Assembly (NCBI GenBank): GCA_038239195.1
Contig: JBBSEZ010000534.1
Span: forward strand, 1 to 6,111
Direction of reading: 5' to 3'
DNA: 6,111 bases
Source: JBBSEZ01 sp038239195
GTDB lineage: Bacteria > Planctomycetota > Planctomycetia > Gemmatales > Gemmataceae
The notes beneath the pieces were generated by a model. The model was not told where the DNA came from, ran no database searches, and saw only the letters and a program-made list of their open reading frames with translations. Below are positions 1 to 6,111 of this stretch, in pieces; the first letter of the stretch is position 1; each line of letters opens with the position of its first letter. The translations under genes and the position numbers were made by a program.

Positions 1-34
1 CGACGACGGGCTGCTTGGGTTTGCGTCCGGGCAT
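1..34 (-). CDS. Possible 5' end of a minus-strand gene cut by the window edge
   Basis: An ATG at 34-32 on the minus strand opens a frame reading MPGRKPKQPVV before the window ends. The basic start (RKPK) would suit a DNA-binding or transposase-like protein, but eleven residues cannot identify a family. Two points favour a real gene: it is collinear with the genes upstream, and a perfect TATAAT lies at 106-111, giving a leader of about 65 nt. Against it, there is no clear Shine-Dalgarno sequence just before the ATG; the leader there is pyrimidine-rich. Another frame, from an ATG at 107, is also open to the edge, so the choice of frame is uncertain. Confidence 0.3.
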   Translation of the reverse strand, partial: MPGRKPKQPVV

Positions 35-60
35 AAGGGGAGAGGCCTACGATGGGAAGC

Positions 61-78
61 AACGGCGGTCGCGCCGTT
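61..78. other. Short perfect hairpin, 7-bp stem with 4-nt loop
   Basis: The arms AACGGCG (61-67) and CGCCGTT (72-78) are perfect inverted repeats around the loop GTCG. It would lie in the 5' leader of a leftward transcript starting near 99, ahead of the possible gene at 34. No T-run follows on either strand, so it is not an intrinsic terminator. It could be a leader structure or operator, or chance in GC-rich DNA. Confidence 0.3.
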
Positions 79-105
79 TGGAGGGATGGTAAGGTTTCTT
101 CCTTC

Positions 106-111
106 ATTATA
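106..111 (-). promoter_or_regulatory. Candidate -10 box (TATAAT) reading leftward
   Basis: The minus strand reads TATAAT, a six-of-six match to the sigma-70 -10 consensus, in an otherwise GC-rich neighbourhood. No good -35 hexamer is seen 16-18 bp upstream (the 17-bp position reads TGTTCG). It lies 29 bp beyond the inverted repeat at 140-179 and would drive the putative gene starting at 34. It is a sequence match only. Confidence 0.3.
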
Positions 112-139
112 CCCGGCAACTTTCGAGCCGAACACTATT

Positions 140-179
140 GGACGCAGCTCTTTTCCACACGGGGAAAAGAGCTGCGTCC
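140..179. repeat. Perfect 17-bp inverted repeat (BIME-like pair of the local repeat)
   Basis: The left arm (140-156, GGACGCAGCTCTTTTCC) and right arm (163-179) are perfectly complementary around the 6-nt loop ACACGG. The right arm belongs to a 26-bp unit (163-188) that recurs exactly at 1055-1080; the left arm is a shortened copy in opposite orientation. On the plus strand the stem is followed by CC and TTTTT, so it resembles an intrinsic terminator for rightward transcripts, although no rightward gene is seen here. For the leftward genes it is a stable 3' hairpin about 30 nt after the nucleotidyltransferase stop codon. The layout of paired inverted copies outside genes resembles REP/BIME elements mobilised by RAYT transposases; that family assignment is inferred. 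Confidence 0.75.
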
Positions 180-188
180 CCTTTTTCG
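163..188 (+). repeat. 26-bp dispersed repeat, copy beside the nucleotidyltransferase 3' end
   Basis: The unit starts GGAAAAGAGCTGCGTCC and ends CCTTTTTCG. It is identical base for base to 1055-1080 and in the same orientation. It forms the right half of the inverted repeat at 140-179. Identity stops at both ends (GG before this copy, TC before the other), which fits a discrete element rather than a longer duplication. It ends 22 bp before the stop codon of the 210-788 gene. Confidence 0.8.
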
Positions 189-209
189 CGCGAAGGGCCG
201 GGGTTGCCT

Positions 210-788
210 CTACGGGCCGGGCTTCGAGCGAAGCGATTCCGCCTCGCGCAGCAGTTCCTCGAGTTGATCGGCGACGCCGAGGGATGGCGCCCACTTTCGC
301 AGATGCGCAAGGTCTAATTTCGCCCCCTGCACGACCGCCACGTTGAGGGCGTCCTTCACCTGACGGTCGGACGGCGTCAGGTTGTTCCACTCCAGCTTGG
401 TCAAGATTACGTCTTCGGGGGAAGCAATCGGCACCGAATACCCGTGGTAGGTGCCAAGTTGCCGCCGCTTCAGTTCCTCGACGCTAAAAGGCCGATCTTT
501 CCGCAGGATCAGGTCTGCCTTCCAACCCTCGTCGAAGTCGACGACGTTGAACAAGGAGCGTCGGCGAAGCGCTTCTCGGGCCGTTTGCGGATCGGCATAA
601 TACTGGTCGCCCAGAAGGGCCAGAAACCGTTCCAGTTGCTCTGCCGTCGGATCGATGACCAGGTCCACGTCGTTGGTTGCGCGAGGTTGGCCGTGGTAGC
701 TACTGCCGTGTGACCCCGCCAGCATGAAGGGAATGCCGGCCGTTTCGAGAAGCTGGGCCATCCGCTTCAGAAAGTCGTCCTGATTCAT
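210..788 (-). CDS. MNT/AbiEii-like nucleotidyltransferase domain protein
   Basis: This 192-aa protein has the marks of the minimal nucleotidyltransferase fold. A Gly-Ser pair (G25-S26 in LAGSHGSSYHG) is followed by the metal-binding Asp pair (D40, D42 in TNDVDLVID), with a likely third carboxylate in KADLIL (D92). The later segment ASPEDVILTKLEW (122-134), then DALNVAVVQG (146-155), is typical of this group of stand-alone or AbiEii-type transferases. Such proteins move nucleotides onto RNA or protein targets; several are toxins or antitoxins. Its ATG overlaps the stop of the upstream 86-aa gene in an ATGA, with only a weak ribosome site, so translational coupling is likely. The stop is TAG, and a perfect hairpin follows about 30 nt later. 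The fold is well supported; the substrate and the toxin-antitoxin role are not shown. Confidence 0.85.
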   Translation of the reverse strand: MNQDDFLKRMAQLLETAGIPFMLAGSHGSSYHGQPRATNDVDLVIDPTAEQLERFLALLGDQYYADPQTAREALRRRSLFNVVDFDEGWKADLILRKDRPFSVEELKRRQLGTYHGYSVPIASPEDVILTKLEWNNLTPSDRQVKDALNVAVVQGAKLDLAHLRKWAPSLGVADQLEELLREAESLRSKPGP

Positions 789-1045
789 GGCTTCACGTCC
801 ACGCCGGGGTAGGCCCTCTGGAACAACTCTTCTCCAAGCGTCAGGCGAATGACGGCAAGCCGAACCTGATCGTCGGTGTACTCGGGGTGGCGATTCCGGG
901 CCCCTGCGGCCACCAGGTCGCGCAGCGAATTGCTCATCCGCAACGCGAGCTCCAGCCGTTTGCCCGGCGCCATGCGGCGAAAGACCTCGTACTGTACGAG
1001 CGCTGCTTCGAGCGAGGTGTCCGCCGGCACTGCTTCGCGAATCAT
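785..1045 (-). CDS. Small conserved-type hypothetical protein, partner of the nucleotidyltransferase
   Basis: This 86-aa protein starts at an ATG (1045) preceded by GAGG with 5-nt spacing. The frame stays open far upstream, but the longer version runs through the repeat and antisense-like sequence, so the short start is preferred. It is soluble and probably helical: an N-terminal helix (SLEAALVQYEVFRRM), a basic stretch with MSNSLRDLVAAGARNRHPEYTDDQVRLAVIRL (about 37-69), then LGEELFQRAYPG. From memory, proteins of this pattern ('RHPEYTDDQVRLA...LGEELF') commonly precede nucleotidyltransferases in planctomycetes and other GC-rich bacteria; I know no assigned function. The ATGA overlap with the next gene implies stoichiometric production. 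It could be an antitoxin or accessory subunit by analogy with HEPN/MNT-type pairs, though no HEPN motif (RX4-6H) is evident. Confidence 0.8.
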   Translation of the reverse strand: MIREAVPADTSLEAALVQYEVFRRMAPGKRLELALRMSNSLRDLVAAGARNRHPEYTDDQVRLAVIRLTLGEELFQRAYPGVDVKP

Positions 1046-1054
1046 GGTGGCCTC

Positions 1055-1080
1055 GGAAAAGAGCTGCGTCCCCTTTTTCG
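1055..1080 (+). repeat. 26-bp dispersed repeat, copy upstream of the two-gene pair
   Basis: This copy matches 163-188 at all 26 positions, in the same orientation. It fills most of the 35-bp gap between two minus-strand genes: it ends at 1080, directly next to the TGA stop (1081-1083) of the 122-aa gene, and begins at 1055, next to the GAGG ribosome site (1051-1054) of the 86-aa gene. It therefore lies exactly in the spacer without disturbing either gene. Unlike the copy at 163 it has no inverted partner beside it. Confidence 0.8.
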
Positions 1081-1449
1081 TCAGCCCGTGCGCCCCAGAG
1101 GCTGTTCGCGGGCGTCGATCGGCTGATCGAGCAAATCGGCGAGGTTGGTGCCCAGCGCCGCCAGGACGGCCGTCAGCGCGCTGTTGAGCAGCCGCCAGCG
1201 CCCCAGCCGGGCCTCCTGCACCGCGACGGGGCCCCAGACCAGGCTGACGGCGTACTCGTCGCTGGCGTGGCGACGCACCAACACGCCGAAGCGCTCGGGC
1301 GGAGGCCCGATCACCTCTTCTCCGGTCGGGAGCAGCCAGGGGCCCTCGGCGGGCCCTTCGGGCCAGCGCAGGCGCATGGCGGCGAGGTGCGGCGTGACCC
1401 GGTCGTCGAAGTAGCACGAAACGATCTGCGGCTCCGGGAGCGCGCTCAT
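1081..1449 (-). CDS. Hypothetical protein, 122 aa
   Basis: I do not recognise this family. The start is well supported: an ATG preceded by a purine-rich GGAGAAGGGA. A promoter-like pair lies about 65-95 bp upstream. The protein is soluble, with no signal peptide or membrane segment. It has an acidic/aromatic N-terminal part (VSCYFDDRVTPHLAAMRLRW, 10-29), a central proline-rich turn (PTGEEVIGPPPERFGVLVRRH, 41-61), a short strand-like segment (DEYAVSLVW, 64-72) and a C-terminal helix (RWRLLNSALTAVLAALGTNLADLL, 84-107). There are no conserved catalytic-looking clusters. It lies 35 bp upstream of the 86-aa gene on the same strand, so it may share a transcript with the nucleotidyltransferase pair, but the inserted repeat between them leaves this open. 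Confidence 0.7.
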   Translation of the reverse strand: MSALPEPQIVSCYFDDRVTPHLAAMRLRWPEGPAEGPWLLPTGEEVIGPPPERFGVLVRRHASDEYAVSLVWGPVAVQEARLGRWRLLNSALTAVLAALGTNLADLLDQPIDAREQPLGRTG

Positions 1450-1514
1450 TCCCTTCTCCGTGCGAGCCTCCCCGATCCGTCCGGCTGCGTTGCCGCGGAC
1501 GCAACCACCGCCCG

Positions 1515-1544
1515 CTTATACAGCGCGTGCGCCGGGGCCGGCAA
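1515..1544 (-). promoter_or_regulatory. Candidate sigma-70-like promoter for the 122-aa gene
   Basis: On the minus strand TTGCCG (1544-1539) is followed after 18 bp by TATAAG (1520-1515). The -10 matches consensus at five of six positions and the -35 at four of six. The start point would be near 1508, giving a leader of about 60 nt before the ATG at 1449. It could also serve the two genes further downstream. The AT-rich hexamer stands out in a very GC-rich stretch, but this is a sequence match only. Confidence 0.4.
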
Positions 1545-1630
1545 GGCGAGATGAGCTTTTCGTTCCCCATTTGTCCGCCGGCCTGGTAAAGCCCGAAGGC
1601 GGGGACCGAGCAGGTCGGAAGGGACCAGCC

Positions 1631-1744
1631 ACGTCCGTCTCCTTCGTCTTCCGCAGTCACTGCGACGAGCCGTCCGGCAAGTCCCTGAAGCGCTTCGACG
1701 ACGCCACCGTCCGCGACTGGTGCCGCAACCGCCAAGTCGTAGGC
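1631..1744 (+). pseudogene. Possible remnant of a plus-strand gene
   Basis: In one plus-strand frame this segment reads TSVSFVFRSHCDEPSGK and onward through SLKRFDDATVRDWCRNRQ. Nearly every codon ends in C or G across about 35 codons, as expected for a real gene in this genome, while flanking codons in the same frame lose that bias. There is no start codon or ribosome site next to it. Downstream, protein-like text appears in another plus frame (around 1815-1910), which might mean a frameshift. The antisense frame also reads without stops and is a competing explanation. I suspect a decayed fragment of a planctomycete protein but cannot name the family. Confidence 0.3.
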
Positions 1745-1892
1745 CTTGCCGGTGACCTGCAATTCGCCCGGGCCATCCCCCGGCAGGATCGTCTTTTCCG
1801 GTACAGGCCCACCATCGACAGCCGAGTTCGCCCTGCTGGACCACGGCCCCGCTTGTGTGGCGGCGGGCGCTTTTGGTATCATCGAAGAGTTG

Positions 1893-1906
1893 AATTGGGC
1901 CCAATT
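1893..1906. promoter_or_regulatory. 14-bp perfect palindrome AATTGGGCCCAATT
   Basis: The sequence is its own reverse complement over 14 bp, in an AT-richer island within the gene-poor stretch, about 120 bp downstream of the FGE-like gene. Perfect dyads of this size often bind dimeric regulators, but it is more than 400 bp from the nearest downstream start codon, so no target gene is obvious. Confidence 0.2.
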
Positions 1907-2024
1907 AATCCTCACGCGGCAATCGCCACGTCCGGTACGGCCGCCACAATCGGTAATTGCGTCGCCCGCGCCGCTGCGCGGCGAAAAGAGTAAAGAGGTA
2001 AAAAGACAAGCCGATACAAAACCC

Positions 2025-2984
2025 TCACGCCGGGAAAAGGACGCGGAAACCGATGCCGTGGCTGCGGCCGCCGGGGACGTACCCGTTCCGGCAGGCCGCG
2101 CGACAGCACCAGCCGCTGACGCCCCAGGAGCCGCCGCGCAAGACACGGCGCTCGCCATCGTGCGGGCCTTGCGGATCTTGCCGCGGGCTTTCGTTGTAGT
2201 AGGTCTCGTCGAACCAGTCCTGACACCACTCCCAGACGTTGCCGTGCATGTCGTACAGCCCGAAGGCATTGGCGGAGTAGGAGCCGACGGGCGTCGTGCG
2301 CTGGAGATACGGCCCGGCCGGCGCTCCGCCGTAGGGGTGGTTCCCGTCGAAGTTGGCCTGGGTGGAAGACAGGGAGCCGCCGAAGTGGAAGGGGCTTGAA
2401 ACGGCCCCAGCCCGACAAGCATATTCCCACTCTGCCTCCGTCGGCAAGCGGTACAGACGTTTTTTTCTTTTCTCCTCTCCCATCTCCGACAATTTCTTGC
2501 AGAACGCCACGGCCTCCTCCCACGACACCTGCTCGACGGGATTGTTCGGGTTGTCCTTGAAGTGGCTGGGGCTGCTTCCCATCACCTTCTGGTACTGCGC
2601 CTGGGTGACCTCGAAGGCGCCGAGGTAGAACGGCCGCGCGATCTCCACCTCGTGGACCGGGCCCTCGTTGGCCTGCCGACCTTTCTCCTTCTTGGGCGAG
2701 CCCATCAGGAACTTTCCCGCCCGGAGGAGGGCGAATTGCATCCCGAGGCCGTTCGTCAGGACCGGCGCGCACGGCCTGACTCCCGACGCCAGCAACTCCT
2801 GGAGCCGGGCCTCCCGCGTCGGGGCCCCGCGCCCGGCCGGGTTGGCGCTGCGCGCCAGTGTCAGGCGCAGCAGCTCGCCGCGCCGGTCGCCTTGCTCCTC
2901 GAGCCAGTCGGCGAGCACCAGCCAGTTCGTCTCGTCGTTCGGGTCGTCGTGAATCTCCTGCAACAGCGATGCTTCCACGTCCAT
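2025..2984 (-). CDS. TIGR02996-domain protein with a C-terminal SUMF1/FGE-like domain
   Basis: This 319-aa protein starts at an ATG with a strong GGAGGAG ribosome site. Residues 1-45 form a TIGR02996-type domain (IHDDPNDETNWLVLADWLEE, then QGDRRGELLRL), a planctomycete signature of unknown role. From about residue 78 runs a formylglycine-generating-enzyme-like (SUMF1) fold: MQFALLRAGKFLMGS (82-96), NPVEQVSWEEAVAFC (148-162), LPTEAEWEYACRAG (180-193), GLYDMHGNVWEWCQDWF (242-258), RGGSW (283-287) and GFRV (312-315). True aerobic FGE uses two cysteines after the RGGS(Y/W) motif. Here the first position appears to be V289 and only the second, C294, is kept, so sulfatase activation is doubtful. 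Most bacterial SUMF1-domain proteins have other or unknown roles. No signal peptide is seen, suggesting a cytoplasmic protein. It follows the Hsp70 gene by 152 bp on the same strand. Confidence 0.9.
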   Translation of the reverse strand: MDVEASLLQEIHDDPNDETNWLVLADWLEEQGDRRGELLRLTLARSANPAGRGAPTREARLQELLASGVRPCAPVLTNGLGMQFALLRAGKFLMGSPKKEKGRQANEGPVHEVEIARPFYLGAFEVTQAQYQKVMGSSPSHFKDNPNNPVEQVSWEEAVAFCKKLSEMGEEKRKKRLYRLPTEAEWEYACRAGAVSSPFHFGGSLSSTQANFDGNHPYGGAPAGPYLQRTTPVGSYSANAFGLYDMHGNVWEWCQDWFDETYYNESPRQDPQGPHDGERRVLRGGSWGVSGWCCRAACRNGYVPGGRSHGIGFRVLFPA

Positions 2985-3136
2985 TGCGCCTTGCTCCTCC
3001 CGGTGCGAGCGACCGTCCCCAGCGCGAGCGCCGCGCCGTCGCCCAGAGGCCTCCAGGGCGGGAGAAAAAGGGGAAAAGAAAGCGGCGATGAATGCGCCCG
3101 CACTCCAAGGCGGTCAGGCAAGGCAGGATCGCTCCC

Positions 3137-4963
<1,827 letters not shown>

Positions 4964-5074
4964 GGCCCACTCCCGGAAGAAAAGAACTCGCCGTTGAGGC
5001 ACAGAAAAGACAGGACGAGGGGGAAGCCCCTTCTCTCATTCTATCCGGCCTCGTTGAGCCGCGTTTCTGCGAAC

Positions 5075-5094
5075 CGAGGCGAAACAGGGCCTCG
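5075..5094. other. Hairpin directly after the DUF2760 stop codon
   Basis: Perfect 6-bp arms (CGAGGC at 5075-5080 and GCCTCG at 5089-5094) surround an 8-nt loop. On the minus-strand mRNA the stem begins at the base after the TGA (5097-5095). No T-run follows, so it is not a standard intrinsic terminator; it could mark a processing or stability site between the DUF2760 and Hsp70 reading frames, or be chance. Confidence 0.3.
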
Positions 5095-5733
5095 TCAGGG
5101 GAGTTCCACTTCGGCCGGCGCCAGCACCAGGTCGTCCTGTCCCGCCGGCGGGGCGGGGAGGTTATACGCCTTGACGCGCCAGCCGTGATGCTGGAGCGTG
5201 CCCTTGAAGGGCGGTTGGCCGGTGACGTTGCCCGTCAGCCGGATGGCCGACGGGTCGAACCCGGGCGGGACCTCCACGGCGTCGCCCTCCTGCTTGTTCA
5301 GGATGGGCTCGAGGGTGAGGTGGTCCTTGAGGGCCTGCTGCGCCTTGCGATGGACCTCGCGCACCCCGGCGCCGAGCGTTTCGTCGGGGGCGGCGCTGAC
5401 GTCTTCGAGGAGGAAGTCGAGCAGCCGGCCCTCGCGCTGGAGCAGGGCGAGCAGGCGGATTGGCTCGCCGGACAGGCGGGGCGGTTTCTTCGCCTCAGGG
5501 GGGGGCGGGGTGAGTAGGGGTTGGACCTTCTCGGCGAAGGCGGGATCGCCCAGCACCTTGCGAAAGGCCTGCCAGGCCAGGCCGAGGCGGGCGAGGCTTC
5601 CGCCACCCAGCGCCAGCAGGACGAGCAGGGCCAGGACCAGCACGCCGGCGAGGGTGAGTGACGCAACCACCAACGGGTCATCCATGGGAGCAAACCATCT
5701 CTTGCGGTGAAAGAATCGGCGGGCTTCGCCCAT
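5095..5733 (-). CDS. DUF2760 domain-containing protein with N-terminal membrane anchor
   Basis: This protein is 212 aa from the ATG at 5733. A second ATG at 5685 would give 196 aa; neither has a strong ribosome site, so the start is uncertain. Residues 20-42 (LVVASLTLAGVLVLALLVLL core) form one membrane helix. A short linker with a proline run (75-79) leads to the DUF2760 domain (about 90-211), with LLALLQREGRLLDFLLEDV (94-112), HLTLEPIL (138-145), LTGNVTGQPPFKGTLQHHGW (166-185) and the terminal LAPAEVEL (204-211). DUF2760 proteins have no established activity but are typically encoded beside Hsp70-family genes, as here: the chaperone start lies 131 bp downstream on the same strand. The likely role is a membrane-tethered partner or co-factor of that Hsp70, which is inferred from context alone. 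Confidence 0.85.
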   Translation of the reverse strand: MGEARRFFHRKRWFAPMDDPLVVASLTLAGVLVLALLVLLALGGGSLARLGLAWQAFRKVLGDPAFAEKVQPLLTPPPPEAKKPPRLSGEPIRLLALLQREGRLLDFLLEDVSAAPDETLGAGVREVHRKAQQALKDHLTLEPILNKQEGDAVEVPPGFDPSAIRLTGNVTGQPPFKGTLQHHGWRVKAYNLPAPPAGQDDLVLAPAEVELP

Positions 5734-5875
5734 TTCTCTTGGGTGTTATATGGAACGAGGGAGGGGCTCGCCCTTGCGAGCTCTTGCCTCGCCTCCCTAC
5801 GATGATCCTCGTAAAAAGGCGGGGGGCGAAGGACGGCGGCTCCCTCTCTCCACGAATCAAACTCAGGAGGTTCCC
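5734..5875. promoter_or_regulatory. Divergent intergenic region between DUF2760 and cysteine synthase genes
   Basis: These 142 bp must hold the promoters for both directions. Rightward, TTGCGA (5774-5779) and TACGAT (5798-5803), 18 bp apart, each match consensus at four of six positions and would give a leader of about 65 nt. Leftward, TATAAC (5750-5745) is a five-of-six -10 match; its start point would fall near 5738, favouring either a near-leaderless message from 5733 or the inner ATG at 5685. A small dyad (GCTCG 5766-5770, CGAGC 5777-5781) overlaps the proposed rightward -35. No known riboswitch or T-box pattern is apparent. Confidence 0.35.
5865..5870 (+). promoter_or_regulatory. Consensus ribosome binding site AGGAGG
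   Basis: A full Shine-Dalgarno core, AGGAGG, lies 5 nt before the ATG at 5876. It fixes the start of the cysteine synthase gene and suggests efficient translation. Confidence 0.85.
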
Positions 5876-6111
5876 ATGACGCAGACGGCGGGCTTTCGCG
5901 GACGGATCTACGACGACATCACGCAGACGATCGGCAACACGCCCCTGATCCGGCTGCGCCGGGTGGTCGGCGACGCCAAGGCGACGGTTGTCGCCAAAAT
6001 GGAGAGCTTTAATCCGCAATGGTCCGTCAAAGACCGCATCGGCGTCGCCATGATAACGGCCGGCGAACGCGACGGCAAAATCAAACCCGGCACCACCATC
6101 ATCGAGCCGAC
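5876..6111 (+). CDS. cysK: Cysteine synthase (O-acetylserine sulfhydrylase), 5' part only
   Basis: The first 78 codons are present and the gene runs off the window. The sequence fits the start of PLP-dependent cysteine synthases: IYDDITQTIGNTPLIRL (11-27), then FNPQWSVKDRIG (45-56), where K52 is the expected PLP Schiff-base lysine, and GKIKPGTTIIEP (67-78) leading into the usual TSGNTG loop, which lies beyond the edge. The enzyme makes L-cysteine from O-acetylserine and sulfide in the cytoplasm. The N-terminus is slightly longer than in compact CysK proteins (ten residues before IYDDI). CysK, CysM and cystathionine beta-synthase-like enzymes share these motifs, so the exact subtype is not settled. 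It is divergent from the DUF2760-Hsp70 genes and probably functionally separate from them. Confidence 0.9.
   Translation, partial: MTQTAGFRGRIYDDITQTIGNTPLIRLRRVVGDAKATVVAKMESFNPQWSVKDRIGVAMITAGERDGKIKPGTTIIEP

Larger units (their letters stand above)
1450..2024. other. 575-bp region with no convincing gene
   Basis: Several frames are open here on both strands, but none has a credible start, ribosome site and steady codon bias from end to end. The frame running from 2422 to 785 on the minus strand is open only because the DNA is GC-rich. The region includes a candidate promoter (1515-1544), a coding-like plus-strand segment (1631-1744), a 14-bp palindrome (1893-1906) and a small GC-rich dyad (1969-1983, CGCCGC-TGC-GCGGCG). 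No T-run follows the dyad on the minus strand, so it is not a clear terminator for the FGE-like gene. Confidence 0.6.

Noticed and set aside
1446..1904. 152-aa minus-strand frame upstream of the 122-aa gene
   Set aside because: It starts inside the palindrome with no ribosome site, is full of Arg/Gly runs, and has no steady codon bias.
1969..1983. GC-rich dyad after the FGE-like gene as a terminator
   Set aside because: The stem is only 6 bp and no T-run follows it on the minus strand; the T-rich part lies before the stem.
785..2422. 545-aa open frame on the minus strand
   Set aside because: Only its last 86 residues look like protein. The rest passes antisense or out of frame through the 122-aa gene, the gap and part of the FGE-like gene, with low-complexity Arg/Ala/Pro text.
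3060..3100. Terminator between the Hsp70 and FGE-like genes
   Set aside because: The minus strand has a pyrimidine tract, but the only stem before it is a 4-bp GGCG/CGCC pair with a 7-nt loop, too weak to call.
4964..5094. CIRCE-type heat-shock operator upstream of the Hsp70 gene
   Set aside because: No TTAGCACTC-N9-GAGTGCTAA-like inverted repeat is present in the leader.

Overview
The window comes from a GC-rich bacterium, most likely a planctomycete of the Gemmata group. The main clue is the gene at 2025-2984 (minus strand). It joins an N-terminal TIGR02996-type 'ADWLEEQGD' domain, typical of Gemmata-like planctomycetes, to a SUMF1/FGE-type domain. Codons end mostly in G or C. Assignments rest on reading motifs by eye; no database search was possible.

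Layout, right to left, since nearly everything is on the minus strand. At the right edge (5876-6111, plus) lies the start of a cysteine synthase gene with a perfect AGGAGG ribosome site. It is divergent from a three-gene minus-strand run: a membrane-anchored DUF2760 protein (5095-5733), an Hsp70-family chaperone with no C-terminal helical lid (3137-4963), and the TIGR02996 + FGE-like protein (2025-2984). The first two are recognised neighbours in other bacteria, so a specialised Hsp70 with a dedicated DUF2760 partner is the best reading. Whether the FGE-like gene shares their transcript is open, as the gap is about 150 bp.

Next comes a 575-bp stretch (1450-2024) without a convincing gene. It holds a good promoter candidate for the gene on its left, a 14-bp palindrome, and a short plus-strand segment with strongly coding-like codon use that may be a gene remnant.

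To the left is a cluster of three small minus-strand genes. First is an unrecognised 122-aa protein (1081-1449). Then come an 86-aa protein (785-1045) and a 192-aa MNT/AbiEii-like nucleotidyltransferase (210-788), which overlap by ATGA. This last pair is bracketed by a repeat: a 26-bp copy at 1055-1080 just upstream, and an inverted pair at 140-188 just downstream. The arrangement suggests either a small toxin-antitoxin-like cassette flanked by REP/BIME-type elements, or repeats that settled in the gaps around it. It is the most interesting part of the window. The left edge may hold the first codons of another minus-strand gene, preceded by a perfect TATAAT hexamer.
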